Positions 1-8,894 are shown, counted from the first letter of the stretch. The stretch: 33,327 nt of DNA from Rhodocyclaceae bacterium (GCA_003963315.1 RXJP01000029.1:1-33327); one strand, 5' to 3'. The notes: a model not told the origin generated them from the letters alone. Made by a program: numbers and translations.

Positions 1-948
1 GTCGGCGGCGAAGCCGATGTGGAAGTACTGCTTCACTACCAGGCGCATTTCATCACCCTGGCCGTCGAGGGAGGCGTTGAACTCGGGGTACTTTTTCAGG
101 CCGGCGACGCAGGCCTTGATCAGGAAGGCGAGCATGGTGAGTTTGGCACTTGCCCCCTGAGCACCGGACTTCTCGCTCTCCTTGTTCATCTGCACGCGGA
201 AGGCTTCCAGGTCGGTGACGTCCGCCTCGTCGAAATTGGTGACGTGGGGAATCATCACCCAGTTGCGGGCCAGGTTGGCGCCGGAAATCTTCTTGATGCG
301 GGACAGGGGCTTGGCTTCTACGGGACCGAACTTGGCGAAGTCCACCTTGGGCCAGGGCAGCAGCGTGTCGAACACCTGACCCGTCTCCCGGTTCGCTGCG
401 GCTGCCAGGGACGCTGGCTGTGCCAGCACGCCCTTGACGAAGGTTTGCACGTCGGCCTGGGTGATGCGGCCCTTGACGCCGGTGCCCCGCACCTGGCCCA
501 GGTCTACCCCGAGGGTGCGGGCGAATTGCCGCACCGAGGGCGAGGCATGGGCCTTGCTGCCTAAAGGCAGGGAAGGGGGAAGGGGGGAGGGGGAAGGGTT
601 GGCTAGTGCCGAGGCGGCGGTCGGCGCACTTGCTGGGCTAGCAGGCACGGGGGCCGGAACGGCGGAGGGTTGTTCACCCTTCTCCCTGCCCCCTTCTCCC
701 TTCACGCCACTGCTTTCCACCTTCACCAGCAGGGCGCCTTCGCCCACCTTGTCGCCCACCTTGACCAGGACTTCCTTGACCACACCGGCAGCGGAGGACG
801 GCACATCCATGGTGGCCTTGTCGGATTCCAGGGTGCAGATGGAATCGTCCACGGCGATGGTGTCGCCCACCTTGACCAGGATTTCAATGACGGGGATGTC
901 GGCGAAATCGCCGATGTCGGGGACGGTGATGTTTTCAATGCTGGGCAT
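1..948 (-). CDS. aceF: Pyruvate dehydrogenase complex E2, dihydrolipoyl acetyltransferase (C-terminal part cut by window edge)
   Basis: This is the E2 core of the pyruvate dehydrogenase complex, moving the acetyl group from E1 to CoA via a lipoyl arm. I translated the minus strand from the ATG at 948; 316 codons are present before the window ends. Seen in order: one N-terminal lipoyl domain (about residues 1-78) with lipoyl-lysine motif ESDKATMD (K44), a Gly/Lys then Ala/Pro-rich linker (about 80-132), a peripheral-subunit-binding domain (about 133-172, ASPSVRQFAR...GRITQADV), and the start of the catalytic domain with the KKISGANLARNW motif. The HxxxDG catalytic motif lies beyond the edge. 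The start is 13 bases after the aceE stop, so the two form one operon. There is a single lipoyl domain, versus three in E. coli AceF. The linker is bounded by inverted purine/pyrimidine tracts. Confidence 0.93.
   Translation of the reverse strand, partial: MPSIENITVPDIGDFADIPVIEILVKVGDTIAVDDSICTLESDKATMDVPSSAAGVVKEVLVKVGDKVGEGALLVKVESSGVKGEGGREKGEQPSAVPAPVPASPASAPTAASALANPSPSPLPPSLPLGSKAHASPSVRQFARTLGVDLGQVRGTGVKGRITQADVQTFVKGVLAQPASLAAAANRETGQVFDTLLPWPKVDFAKFGPVEAKPLSRIKKISGANLARNWVMIPHVTNFDEADVTDLEAFRVQMNKESEKSGAQGASAKLTMLAFLIKACVAGLKKYPEFNASLDGQGDEMRLVVKQYFHIGFAAD
566..703. repeat. Inverted purine/pyrimidine tracts inside the aceF linker
   Basis: On the plus strand 566-598 is almost pure G/A (repeated GGGAAGGGGG units) and 677-703 is almost pure C/T (CCCTTCTCCC units). 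They are roughly inverted relative to each other and lie about 80 bases apart. Both are in frame in aceF and encode the two ends of the flexible linker between lipoyl and subunit-binding domains. They could be simple codon bias of a low-complexity linker or the ends of an inserted palindromic element. Confidence 0.45.
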
Positions 949-961
949 GCGTGGCTCTCTC

Positions 962-3667
962 TCAACAGGTCCAGGGCGCCGGGGTGTCGGCATCCAGTCC
1001 GTAGCGGCGTATCGCCGCGGCGGGTACGTCGGCCGCCACGCGGCCCTGGCGGGCGAGGGCATGGAGCGCGGCGAGGGCGATGTGATGGCGGTCCACTTCG
1101 AAGAAGCGGCGCAATGCGGAGCGGGTGTCGCTGCGGCCGAAACCGTCGGTGCCCAAGGTGACGTAGGGCGCGTCGATATAAGCAGCGATGAGTTGCGGAT
1201 AGGCGCAGACGTAATCCGTTGCCGCGATCACCGGCACCTCGCCGGAGAGACAGGCGGCCCCATGGGCGATGCGCGGCGGCTGGTCGGGATGGAGCCGATT
1301 CCAGCGTTCCACCTCACGGGCTTCCTTGGCCAGCTCGGAGAAGCTGGTGGCGCTCCACAGCTCGCTGTCCACCTGCCAATCCTCCCGCAGCAATTCGGCG
1401 GCGGCGATGGCTTCGCGCAGGATGGTGCCCGATCCCATGAGGCGCACCCAGGGCCGCCCCTCGTCCTTGCCCTGCCGCGGCGCGTAGCGGTAGAGGCCGC
1501 GGACCACGTCCGCTGCAGCGCCCTCGGGCAGGGACGGCTGGGCGTAGTTCTCGTTCATGACGGTGACGTAATAGAACTCGTCCTGCTGCTGCTCGAGCAT
1601 GCGGCGGGCGCCGTGGTCGAGGATCACCGCCAGTTCGCCGGCGAAGGCCGGGTCGTAGGCGCGGCAATTGGGGATGGTGGCCGCCATGATGTGGCTGCTG
1701 CCGTCCTGGTGTTGCAGTCCCTCACCACCGAGGGTGGTGCGCCCTGCCGTGGCGCCGATGAGGAAGCCCCGGGCGCGCTGGTCCGCCGCCGCCCAGATCA
1801 GGTCGCCCACGCGCTGGAAGCCGAACATGGAGTAGTAGATGTAGAAGGGCAGCATGGCCATGCCGTGCACGCTGTAGGCGGTGGCCGCGGCGATCCAGGA
1901 TGAAATGGCGCCGGCCTCGGTGATGCCTTCTTCCAGCAGTTGTCCGTCCCGGGCCTCGCGGTAATAGAGCATCGAACCGGCATCCTCCGGTTCGTACAAC
2001 TGCCCCAGGGGCGAATAGATGCCCACCTGGCGGAACAGGTTGGCCATGCCGAAGGTACGCGCCTCATCGGCGACGATGGGCACGATGCGCGGCCCCAAGG
2101 CCTTGTCCTTGAGCAGGTTGCTGAACAGACGCACCGCTGCGGTGGTGGTGGACATCTCCTTGCCTTCCGCTTGGAGGGCGAACTGGGCGTAATCGGCCAG
2201 CGGCGGGATCGCCACCGGCGGCGCCAGGCGCGAGCGCTGGGGCAGGTAGCCGCCGAGGGCTTCGCGACGGGCCCTGAGATAGGCCAGTTCAGCGGAATCC
2301 TCAGCAGGGCGATAGAAATTGAGTTGCTCCAGATCCTCGTCGGCCAAGGGCAGGCGGAAACGGTCGCGGAAGGCGCGCAGGGCGTCGATATCCAGCTTCT
2401 TGGCCTGGTGGGCGGTCATGCGCGATTCGCCGGCGCCCCCCATGCCGTAGCCCTTCTTGGTCTTGGCCAGGATCACCGTGGGCCGGCCCTTGTGGGCCTG
2501 GGCGGCAGAAAAGGCGGCGTGGAGCTTGCGCAGATCATGGCCGCCGCGCTTGAGGGCGTCGATCTCCTCCGCCGACATATGGGCCACCAGGGCCTGGAGC
2601 TCCGGATCCTCCTGGAAGAAATTGGCCAGGTTGTAGGCGCCGTCCTTCGCGCCGAGGGTCTGGTACTTGCCGTCCACCGTCGCGGCGAAACGCCGCAACA
2701 ACGCATGATTGTGGTCGCGGGAAAACAGCGGATCCCAGTCGGAACCCCACAACACCTTGACCACATTCCAGCCGGCGCCGATGAACAACGCCTCCAGCTC
2801 CTGGATGATCTGGCCGTTACCGCGCACCGGGCCATCCAGGCGTTGCAGGTTGCAGTTGATGATGAAGGTGAGGTTGTCCAGCCGCTCCCGTGCCGCCAGG
2901 GTCAGGGCGGCGATGGATTCCGGTTCGTCCATTTCGCCGTCGCCGAACACGCCCCAGACGTGGCGCTCGGGCTCGGGGCTGGCGATCAACCCGCGATGTT
3001 GCAGGTAGCGCAGGAAGCGGGCCTGGTAAACCGCGTTGATCGGCCCCAGGCCCATGGAGCCGGTGGGGAACTGCCAGAACTCCGGCATCAGCCAGGGGTG
3101 GGGATAGGAACACAGGCCGTCCGCTGCGGCTTCCTGACGGTAGTTGGCCAGTTGCCCTTCGCTCAGCCGTCCTTCGAGGAAAGCGCGGGCATAGACACCA
3201 GGCGCGGAGTGGGGCTGGAAGTACACCAGGTCACCCCCCACCCCGCCCTGGCCGGCACGGAAGAAATGGTTGAAACCGGTTTCGAAGATTTCGGCGGCGG
3301 AGGCAAAGCTGGCGACGTGGCCGCCCAGTTCGCCATAGGCCTTGTTGGCCCGCACCACCATGGCCAGGGCGTTCCAACGCACGATGGCGGTGATGCGCTC
3401 CTCCAGGGCGGGATCGCCGGGGTAAGGCTGCTGCTGTTCGAGGGGGATCGTGTTGCGGTAGGCCGAATAGGGTTGCGTGTGGGTGATGATGCCGAGTTGA
3501 CGTGCGGTCTCCTCCAGTTGCTGCAACAGGAACAAGCCCCGCTCGTGGCCGGCCTGGGCGACCACGGCATTGAGGGCGTCGGTCCATTCCCGCGTCTCTT
3601 CCGGATCGGCATCGGGGGAACCGCGGCCGATGCCGAACACGTTGCTGGGGTCGATGGGTGAATTCAT
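962..3667 (-). CDS. aceE: Pyruvate dehydrogenase E1 component, homodimeric type
   Basis: TPP-dependent E1 decarboxylates pyruvate and reductively acetylates the lipoyl arm of AceF, in the cytoplasm. The protein is 901 aa, close to E. coli AceE (887 aa). The canonical TPP/Mg motif is seen as GDGEMDEPE (from residue 242) followed by IINCNLQRLDGP about 25 residues later. Other family blocks include FPTGSMGLGPINA, KTKKGYGMGGAGESRMTAHQ and, in the C-terminal half, GRTTLGGEGLQHQDGSS. I chose the ATG at 3667 rather than the in-frame start at 3739 because AAGGAGG sits just upstream and the protein then begins MNSPIDPSNVFG. The gene heads the aceE-aceF operon and is divergent from an Lrp-type gene. 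Confidence 0.97.
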   Translation of the reverse strand: MNSPIDPSNVFGIGRGSPDADPEETREWTDALNAVVAQAGHERGLFLLQQLEETARQLGIITHTQPYSAYRNTIPLEQQQPYPGDPALEERITAIVRWNALAMVVRANKAYGELGGHVASFASAAEIFETGFNHFFRAGQGGVGGDLVYFQPHSAPGVYARAFLEGRLSEGQLANYRQEAAADGLCSYPHPWLMPEFWQFPTGSMGLGPINAVYQARFLRYLQHRGLIASPEPERHVWGVFGDGEMDEPESIAALTLAARERLDNLTFIINCNLQRLDGPVRGNGQIIQELEALFIGAGWNVVKVLWGSDWDPLFSRDHNHALLRRFAATVDGKYQTLGAKDGAYNLANFFQEDPELQALVAHMSAEEIDALKRGGHDLRKLHAAFSAAQAHKGRPTVILAKTKKGYGMGGAGESRMTAHQAKKLDIDALRAFRDRFRLPLADEDLEQLNFYRPAEDSAELAYLRARREALGGYLPQRSRLAPPVAIPPLADYAQFALQAEGKEMSTTTAAVRLFSNLLKDKALGPRIVPIVADEARTFGMANLFRQVGIYSPLGQLYEPEDAGSMLYYREARDGQLLEEGITEAGAISSWIAAATAYSVHGMAMLPFYIYYSMFGFQRVGDLIWAAADQRARGFLIGATAGRTTLGGEGLQHQDGSSHIMAATIPNCRAYDPAFAGELAVILDHGARRMLEQQQDEFYYVTVMNENYAQPSLPEGAAADVVRGLYRYAPRQGKDEGRPWVRLMGSGTILREAIAAAELLREDWQVDSELWSATSFSELAKEAREVERWNRLHPDQPPRIAHGAACLSGEVPVIAATDYVCAYPQLIAAYIDAPYVTLGTDGFGRSDTRSALRRFFEVDRHHIALAALHALARQGRVAADVPAAAIRRYGLDADTPAPWTC

Positions 3668-3720
3668 GGCTGCCTCCTTGTGAGGGCCCCACTTTATCGG
3701 CGATGTCCCGGCATAGGGTT

Positions 3721-3763
3721 TTGAATGTGCTTCAACCAACGCATTTTCAAGGCATAATATGCC
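3721..3763. promoter_or_regulatory. Inverted repeats in the aceE / Lrp-type regulator divergent region
   Basis: The 122-base region between the aceE start (3667) and the regulator start (3790) holds two inverted repeats: TTGAA-N5-TTCAA at 3721-3735 and GGCATA-A-TATGCC at 3751-3763. The second overlaps an AT-rich stretch that could be the -10 region of the regulator gene. Lrp/AsnC proteins commonly bind imperfect palindromes and autoregulate, so these are candidate operators. No binding is shown by sequence alone. Confidence 0.35.
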
Positions 3764-3789
3764 GTTAATTAATGAGAAAAAGGTTGATC

Positions 3790-4257
3790 ATGCCAAGACA
3801 AGGCCTGGACCAGACGGACATCCGCATCCTGGAAGTGCTCCAGGAGAACGGCCGCATCAGCAATGTGGACCTGGCGACGCGGGTGAACCTGTCCCCCTCC
3901 CCCTGCTTGGCCCGGGTCAAGGAGCTGGAAAAGTCGGGACTGATCGACCGCTACGTGGCCGTGCTCAATCCCCTCAAGGTGGGCCTCAGCGTCAGCGTGT
4001 TCATCCACATCCGCTTGGAAAAACAGATCGAGGAAGCCCTGGAGAATTTCGAATCGGCCATCCGTGCTTATCCCGAGGTCATGGAGTGCTATCTGATGAC
4101 CGGCGACTCGGACTACATGATCCGCGTCCTGGTGCCCGATGTGCAGGCCCTGGAACGATTCATCGTGGACGAGTTGTCGAAGATTCGCGGCGTTGCCAAC
4201 ATCCGCTCCAGCTTCGCCCTCAAGCAGGTGAAATACAAAACCGCCCTGCCCTTATGA
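3790..4257 (+). CDS. Lrp/AsnC family transcriptional regulator
   Basis: A 155-aa DNA-binding regulator. The N-terminal winged helix-turn-helix reads [24 protein letters not shown]...[19 protein letters not shown] (about residues 6-55), the classic Lrp layout. The C-terminal RAM ligand-binding domain includes [23 protein letters not shown], the effector-binding signature. An in-frame ATG at 3772 adds six residues. I prefer 3790 because AAGG lies about 6 bases upstream and the 3772 start has no visible Shine-Dalgarno. It is transcribed away from aceEF. Its close divergence suggests control of pyruvate dehydrogenase in response to an amino acid, but the ligand cannot be read from the sequence. 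Family assignment is firm; target is inference. Confidence 0.93.
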   Translation: MPRQGLDQTDIRILEVLQENGRISNVDLATRVNLSPSPCLARVKELEKSGLIDRYVAVLNPLKVGLSVSVFIHIRLEKQIEEALENFESAIRAYPEVMECYLMTGDSDYMIRVLVPDVQALERFIVDELSKIRGVANIRSSFALKQVKYKTALPL

Positions 4258-4322
4258 TGCGGCCTGCCGTCCCTCGATAAAAAGCGGCGCAGATCGTCAC
4301 AGCCCAACCCGGAAAGATTTGC

Positions 4323-5087
4323 ATGGAACTCCTCACCCGCAAGGAAAGCGGCATCCTCACGCTCCAGTTCAACCGCCCCCAGCGCAAGAACGCCATCACC
4401 GCCGCCATGTACCAAGCCCTGGCCGATGCCCTGGCCCTGGCCGATAGCGACGCCGACATCAAGGTGGTGTTGATCCACGGCAGCGAGGACTGCTTCACCG
4501 CCGGCAACGATCTGGAGGATTTCCTCGAGGAACCGCCCCAGGGGGACGACGCGCCGGTGCTCCAGTTCCTGCGCCAACTAAGCCGCATCGGCAAACCCCT
4601 GGTGGCGGCGGTGAACGGCCCCGCCATCGGCATCGGCACGACCCTGCTGCTCCATTGCGACTTGGTCTACGCCGGCGAGAAAACCAAATTCGCCCTGCCC
4701 TTCACCAGCCTCGGCCTGGTGCCGGAAGCCGCGTCCAGCTTCCTGTTGCCGCGCATGGCGGGTTATCAGCAGGCGGCGGAGGTGCTGCTGCTGGGGCAGC
4801 CCTTCGACGCCCACCATGGTAAGCAATTGGGTTTCGTCAATCATGTGCTGCCCGCCGAAGCGGTGTTGCCCGCCGCCCGCGCCGCCGCGGAGAAACTGGC
4901 CGCGCTGCCGGGGCGTTCGGTGCGCAATACCAAGGCCTTGCTCCGGGGCGGCTTTCGCCACGCCATGGAAACCCAGATGACGGAGGAGTGGAACTTGTTC
5001 AAGGACATGCTCACCGAGCCCGCCGCCAAGGAAGCCTTCGCCGCTTTTCTCGAACGGCGCAAGCCGGATTTCTCCGGCCTGGACTGA
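4323..5087 (+). CDS. Enoyl-CoA hydratase/isomerase family protein
   Basis: A 254-aa cytoplasmic crotonase-fold enzyme, usual family length. Family blocks seen are FNRPQRKNAITAAMYQAL near the N-terminus, the oxyanion-hole region SEDCFTAGNDLEDF, the second oxyanion block VNGPAIGIGTTLLLHCDLVYA and FTSLGLVPEAASSFLLPRMAG. The Glu in LVPEA is at the position of a catalytic acid in many hydratases and isomerases. It starts 65 bases after the Lrp-type gene on the same strand, so the two may be co-transcribed. Substrate chain length and whether it is hydratase or isomerase cannot be told from motifs alone. Confidence 0.9.
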   Translation: MELLTRKESGILTLQFNRPQRKNAITAAMYQALADALALADSDADIKVVLIHGSEDCFTAGNDLEDFLEEPPQGDDAPVLQFLRQLSRIGKPLVAAVNGPAIGIGTTLLLHCDLVYAGEKTKFALPFTSLGLVPEAASSFLLPRMAGYQQAAEVLLLGQPFDAHHGKQLGFVNHVLPAEAVLPAARAAAEKLAALPGRSVRNTKALLRGGFRHAMETQMTEEWNLFKDMLTEPAAKEAFAAFLERRKPDFSGLD

Positions 5088-5121
5088 GGCAGCCGCACAG
5101 CAATCCCCCATCAATAAAGGG

Positions 5122-5151
5122 TTGACGCCGTGCCGTGGGCCTTGTTAAGGT
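5122..5151 (+). promoter_or_regulatory. Possible sigma-70 promoter for the leuA leader
   Basis: TTGACG (5122-5127) is followed after 18 bases by TAAGGT (5146-5151), a strong -35 and a weak -10 that keeps the conserved TA...T positions. Transcription would begin at about 5158-5160, essentially at the ATG of the leucine-rich peptide (5159). The peptide could then be translated from a leaderless message. A more upstream start is also possible. Confidence 0.35.
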
Positions 5152-5158
5152 TCGGCCC

Positions 5159-5245
5159 ATGCATTCCCAACAGCAGCCCATCTTCGCTTCCTCCCTCCTG
5201 GCTCTCCTGAGCCTCGGGCTGCTGCTGCGCGTCACGCGCGCATAA
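5159..5245 (+). CDS. Putative leucine leader peptide upstream of leuA
   Basis: A 28-codon ORF from the ATG at 5159 to TAA at 5243. It has eight Leu codons within eleven codons (residues 13-23, LLALLSLGLLL), followed by RVTRA. Such a run in a short ORF about 250 bases upstream of leuA is the signature of a leader peptide for ribosome-mediated attenuation: stalling at Leu codons when leucyl-tRNA is scarce would change downstream RNA folding. A weak AAGG lies about 8 bases upstream. A tiny hydrophobic membrane peptide is an alternative explanation. I know of no specific homologue, so the call rests on codon content and position. Confidence 0.55.
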   Translation: MHSQQQPIFASSLLALLSLGLLLRVTRA

Positions 5246-5292
5246 ACCCCACCCCCTCCCTGCCGGTTTTTTGAATTTCCCCTCCCGGGGAT

Positions 5293-5317
5293 GGTGCGCT
5301 TTGCTGCGCCCTTGTTT
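5293..5317 (+). terminator. Candidate attenuator hairpin between leader peptide and leuA
   Basis: GGTGCGC (5293-5299) and GCGCCC (5306-5311) can pair with one bulged T across a TTTGCT loop, followed by TTGTTT. This is a modest rho-independent terminator located after the leucine leader peptide. CCACCCCC just after the leader stop could pair with GGGGATGG (5287-5294) and disrupt the stem as an antiterminator. The folding is by eye. Confidence 0.35.
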
Positions 5318-5334
5318 CCACTTAGGAGTCCGCC

Positions 5335-5505
5335 ATGAACCTCGATCCGAAATTTGAACTGAACACTTTGCTACGACTGCGACCCGGTTGCCGTGCCTTG
5401 AGCCAGCGACAGCACGGTAGCCATGTCCTCACCGAAATTTCGATTCCCACTTCTGTCGCGGTGGAAGCCCATTACCGACGATCCAGGAGAAAACCACCAT
5501 GTTGA
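5335..5505 (+). CDS. Small ORF (56 aa) overlapping the leuA start, function unknown
   Basis: An ATG at 5335 follows a strong AGGAG (5324-5328, spacing 6) and opens a 56-aa frame whose TGA overlaps the first codons of leuA (start 5499). The peptide begins [18 protein letters not shown] and is rich in Leu and Arg near its N-terminus, including the rare codons TTG and CTA. It resembles no family I recognise. The overlap suggests translational coupling to leuA, or a second control peptide. An 11-bp stem (5386-5396 with 5412-5422) lies inside it. It could also be a non-functional ORF in leader RNA, but the Shine-Dalgarno argues for real translation. Confidence 0.4.
   Translation: MNLDPKFELNTLLRLRPGCRALSQRQHGSHVLTEISIPTSVAVEAHYRRSRRKPPC
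5386..5422 (+). promoter_or_regulatory. Stable stem-loop in leuA leader RNA
   Basis: GGTTGCCGTGC (5386-5396) pairs with GCACGGTAGCC (5412-5422): eleven consecutive pairs, two of them G-U, around a 15-base loop. It lies within the small ORF that overlaps leuA and has no following T-run, so it is not a simple terminator. It may act in control of leuA translation or transcription. Confidence 0.35.
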
Positions 5506-7181
5506 AACAACCCGAAACCAAATACCGCCCCTTCCCTCCGGTCAATCTCACTGACCGCCAATGGCCCAGCCGCACCATCACCACGCCGCCGATTTGGATG
5601 AGCACCGATCTGCGCGACGGCAACCAATCCCTCTTCGAACCCATGAACGGCGAGCGCAAGATGCGCATGTTCCGCACCTTATGCCAGATCGGCTTCAAGG
5701 AAATCGAGGTGGGCTTCCCTTGCGCCTCCCAGACCGATTTCGATTTTGTCCGCCAGCTCATCGAGGGTGAGCACATCCCCGACGACGTCACCATCGAAGT
5801 GTTGACCCAGGCCCGGGATGAACTCATCGCCCGCACCATGGCATCCCTGCGCGGCGCGCGGCGGGCCATCGTCCATGTATACAACGCCACCTCGAAACCG
5901 TTCCGCGACATCGTGTTCGGTATGAGCAAGGCGGAGGTCATCGATCTCGCCGTGACCGCAGTGGGCCGCATCAAGCGCCTTGCACAGCAGCAGCCGGAAA
6001 CGGAATGGGTACTCGAATACAGTCCGGAAACCTTCACCGCCACCGAGCTCGACTTCGCCCTTGAAGTCTGCAATGCCGTCACCGCCACCTGGGATCCGAC
6101 CCCGGACAACAAGCTCATCCTCAACCTGCCCACCACGGTGGAAGTGGCGACGCCCAACGTCTACGCCGACCAGATCGAATGGATGCACCGCCATCTCGAC
6201 CGTCGCGATAGCATCATCCTCAGCCTCCATCCCCACAACGACCGGGGCACGGCGGTGGCTGCCGCCGAGTTGGCCCTCATGGCCGGGGCGGATCGGGTCG
6301 AAGGCTGCCTGTTCGGCAACGGCGAGCGCACCGGCAATGTGGACATCGTCACCCTGGCCTTGAACCTCTACACCCAGGGCGTGTCTCCCGGCCTCGACTT
6401 TTCCGACATCAACGCTGTGGCCCGCACCGTGGAGCATTGCAACCAGTTGCCCATCCATCCGCGCCATCCCTATGTGGGCGACCTGGTGTTCACCGCCTTT
6501 TCCGGCTCCCACCAGGATGCCATCAAGAAAGGCTTCGCCGTGCAGCGGGCCGACGACTTCTGGAACGTGCCCTACCTCCCCATCGATCCGGCGGATGTGG
6601 GCCGCAGCTACGATTCGGTGATCCGGGTGAACAGCCAGTCCGGCAAGGGCGGCGTGGCCTATCTGATGGAAACCGAATACGGCGTGGTGATGCCGCGCCG
6701 CTTGCAAGTGGAATTTTCCGGCGAGGTGCAGCGCCACACCGACGCCAGCGGCAGCGAAATCACCGCAGCGGAAATCTGGCAATTATTCTCCCGCACCTAT
6801 CTCGCCCAGGGAGCGGCCGATTCCGTGCTGCGCTATGTGGAGCACCATCTCTACGAACAGGGCGCTGACCAGGGCATCCGCCTTACGGTGGAAAAGAACG
6901 GTGTGCGCCAAGTGCTGGAAGGCACCGGCAACGGCCCCATCGCCGCCGCCCTCAACGCCCTGGGCATGCCGGTGGAAGTGCGCGCCTACGAGGAACGCTC
7001 CATGGGCCAGGGCGGCGACAGCCAGGCTTGCGCCTTCGTCGAGATGGCCTGTCTGCGCAGCCGCAATGAGTGCTACGGCGTGGGCATTGACGCCAACATC
7101 GTCACCGCGTCGATCAAGGCATTGATCAGCGGCGTCCATCGCCTGATGGTGCGGCAAGGTACGGAGCGTGAAGCCGCCTAG
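5499..7181 (+). CDS. leuA: 2-isopropylmalate synthase (long, yeast/actinobacterial-type)
   Basis: This enzyme catalyses the first committed step of leucine synthesis, condensing 2-ketoisovalerate with acetyl-CoA in the cytoplasm. The 560-aa length and the N-terminal start ([20 protein letters not shown]) match the long LeuA class found in yeast, actinobacteria and many proteobacteria. Seen: [15 protein letters not shown], the divalent-metal/catalytic start of the HMGL-like TIM barrel; [39 protein letters not shown], the second family signature with metal-binding His; and a C-terminal regulatory domain (about residues 425-550) expected to mediate leucine feedback. AGGAG lies 9 bases before the ATG. 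The leader peptide, overlapping ORF and hairpins upstream suggest attenuation control. A strong terminator follows directly. Confidence 0.96.
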   Translation: MLKQPETKYRPFPPVNLTDRQWPSRTITTPPIWMSTDLRDGNQSLFEPMNGERKMRMFRTLCQIGFKEIEVGFPCASQTDFDFVRQLIEGEHIPDDVTIEVLTQARDELIARTMASLRGARRAIVHVYNATSKPFRDIVFGMSKAEVIDLAVTAVGRIKRLAQQQPETEWVLEYSPETFTATELDFALEVCNAVTATWDPTPDNKLILNLPTTVEVATPNVYADQIEWMHRHLDRRDSIILSLHPHNDRGTAVAAAELALMAGADRVEGCLFGNGERTGNVDIVTLALNLYTQGVSPGLDFSDINAVARTVEHCNQLPIHPRHPYVGDLVFTAFSGSHQDAIKKGFAVQRADDFWNVPYLPIDPADVGRSYDSVIRVNSQSGKGGVAYLMETEYGVVMPRRLQVEFSGEVQRHTDASGSEITAAEIWQLFSRTYLAQGAADSVLRYVEHHLYEQGADQGIRLTVEKNGVRQVLEGTGNGPIAAALNALGMPVEVRAYEERSMGQGGDSQACAFVEMACLRSRNECYGVGIDANIVTASIKALISGVHRLMVRQGTEREAA

Positions 7182-7187
7182 GCCTGG

Positions 7188-7222
7188 GCCCCGTTCCGGC
7201 CAAGCCGGAACGGGGCAGTTTT
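7188..7222 (+). terminator. Rho-independent terminator of leuA
   Basis: A perfect 12-bp stem GCCCCGTTCCGG (7188-7199) / CCGGAACGGGGC (7205-7216) with a CCAAG loop is followed by AGTTTT. It begins 6 bases after the leuA stop and lies between convergent leuA and the chemotaxis gene. Confidence 0.85.
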
Positions 7223-7230
7223 ACCGGGGG

Positions 7231-8862
7231 CTACAACTTGAAACGGCGCACCACGTCCTTCAAGACCTGGGACAGGCGCACCAGGTTGGCAGAGCGGTGC
7301 TTGGCCGTGGCCGAGGCGGCCTGGGTCAGGTCCACCCCTTCGACGATTTTCTCCACCCTTTGCGCAATTTCGCTGCTGGCGGCGCTCTGTTCCTTGAGGG
7401 CGGCGGCGATAGCCTCGATCGCCTGGCTGACATCGCTGGCCGCTTGGTCGAGGCCGGCCACCGCGTTGTGGACCTCCTCCGTGCGGGCCGCGCCAGCCAG
7501 GGCCAGGTCCTTGGCCTGGGCCATATTGACCCGGGCCGTATCGGTACTGCGCTGCACGCCGCCGACGATCTGGGAAATTTCCTCGGTGGAAGCCGTGGTC
7601 CGTTCCGCCAGTTTGCGCACCTCGTCGGCCACCACGGCGAAGCCTCGGCCCTGCTCGCCAGCCCGCGCCGCTTCAATGGCGGCATTCAGTGCCAGCAGAT
7701 TGGTCTGATCGGCGATTTCGCGAATGGTCTGGACGATGCCGTTGATGTTGGTCACCTGGGACGACAAGTCTTCCATGGTGGCGGAAGCGGTGGACATGCC
7801 GTCCGCCACTTGCTGGATGGTGTTGGTGGCGACCGAGACCACGGCCAGGCTATCGCGGGCATGCTGTTCGGACATTTTCGAGAGGCGGCCGGAGTCGGCG
7901 GCATTGTCCGACATGACGCCGATGCTGACCGTCAGTTGCTCGATGGCGGCAGCGATGGCCGCCGTGGCGTTGCTCTGGATTTCGGCCGTTTCCGCCAGGG
8001 CCTCGGCGTCGCCCTGGAGGCCTTCGCTTTCGGCGATGACCGTATTGGCGTTGGCCACCATCTGACCGATCAACTCGCGCAACTGGGTCTGCATGCTCTC
8101 CATGTTGCGCAGGATGCTTTTGTCCGAGCCACCGGCGGCAACGGTCCGGGTGAGGTCTCCGTCAGCAATGTGTTGCAACGCCGAAGCGGCGTAGGCAGGC
8201 TCACCCCCTACTTGATGGAAGATGTTCTTGCCTAACATCAGGGTCACCAGGGACACCGCCGCTAGCACCACCAGGCTCAGCACAATGGAGAAGGTGCGGG
8301 CTCCCTCCAGGTTAGCCAACATTTCCGTCCGCTGATCGGCGGCGTCTTTTTCCGTGGTCTTGACCAGGTCCAGCAACACCTCGCGGACGCTACGCCAAGC
8401 CGGCGTTTCCTTCGACACCAGGAGGGCGCTGGCCTCGGCGCCGGCACCGCTGCTTACCAGTTCGATCACCTGCTTCTGCTGAGGCTGCCATTGGGCGATA
8501 CTGCCTTGCAAGCGCCCGACGATTTCCTTGCCCTCCGCAGTGACGGCGAGGCGCTCGGCCAATTTGGCGACTTCCTCGTCGAATTTCTTATTGGCTTCGC
8601 CATGGTTGGCGTAGGCCTTCTTGTTGGCCGGATCCAGGACGATGTTGCGCAGGGCCTGGCCCATTTGCAGGCCGTGGGCGTAGGCGGCGGTAGCGGCACG
8701 ATTGATCGCGATCTTCTGGTCGACGAAGTCGAGCAGGATGGCTTTGCTGCGGAAGGAATGCCAGACCGAGGTACCGGCCAGCAGGGCGATGCCGAGGCAA
8801 CTGACCATCCCCAACAGCCAGAGTTTTGTTTTTAGCGGCAGATTGAGCATCCTTGATCCCAT
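7231..8862 (-). CDS. Methyl-accepting chemotaxis protein
   Basis: A 543-aa transmembrane chemoreceptor that signals to CheA/CheW. Seen in order: TM1 (about residues 14-33), a helical periplasmic ligand domain of four-helix-bundle style (about 35-185), TM2 (about 190-209), HAMP (about 212-265) and a cytoplasmic methylation/signalling domain with the invariant hairpin tip [38 protein letters not shown] (quoted in part: [16 protein letters not shown]). It has no C-terminal pentapeptide tether for CheR and ends VVRRFKL. I chose the ATG at 8862 ([10 protein letters not shown]). The ATG at 8850 is also possible, and the longer frame to 9012 adds a non-membrane leader unlike the family. No chemotaxis partners are nearby and the ligand is unknown. 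Confidence 0.93.
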   Translation of the reverse strand: MGSRMLNLPLKTKLWLLGMVSCLGIALLAGTSVWHSFRSKAILLDFVDQKIAINRAATAAYAHGLQMGQALRNIVLDPANKKAYANHGEANKKFDEEVAKLAERLAVTAEGKEIVGRLQGSIAQWQPQQKQVIELVSSGAGAEASALLVSKETPAWRSVREVLLDLVKTTEKDAADQRTEMLANLEGARTFSIVLSLVVLAAVSLVTLMLGKNIFHQVGGEPAYAASALQHIADGDLTRTVAAGGSDKSILRNMESMQTQLRELIGQMVANANTVIAESEGLQGDAEALAETAEIQSNATAAIAAAIEQLTVSIGVMSDNAADSGRLSKMSEQHARDSLAVVSVATNTIQQVADGMSTASATMEDLSSQVTNINGIVQTIREIADQTNLLALNAAIEAARAGEQGRGFAVVADEVRKLAERTTASTEEISQIVGGVQRSTDTARVNMAQAKDLALAGAARTEEVHNAVAGLDQAASDVSQAIEAIAAALKEQSAASSEIAQRVEKIVEGVDLTQAASATAKHRSANLVRLSQVLKDVVRRFKL

Positions 8863-8884
8863 ACTTTCGTTATATTCGGAAATT

Positions 8885-8894
8885 CTAACGTTAG
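8885..8894. promoter_or_regulatory. Short perfect palindrome in the MCP/methyltransferase divergent region
   Basis: CTAACGTTAG is a perfect 10-base palindrome located 23 bases upstream of the chosen chemotaxis-gene start and about 100 bases upstream of the methyltransferase start. It could be an operator or part of a promoter. No other support. Confidence 0.2.

Noticed and set aside
1940..3661. 573-aa open frame antisense to aceE
   Set aside because: It is a shadow of a high-GC coding frame: low-complexity, no family motifs, no ribosome site, and aceE opposite is certain. The same holds for the long frames antisense to livM-livG (12798-14636), livK (15808-17100) and the start of the window (434-1903).
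3772..3789. Upstream ATG of the Lrp-type gene
   Set aside because: No Shine-Dalgarno before it; the ATG at 3790 has AAGG at good spacing. It remains possible.
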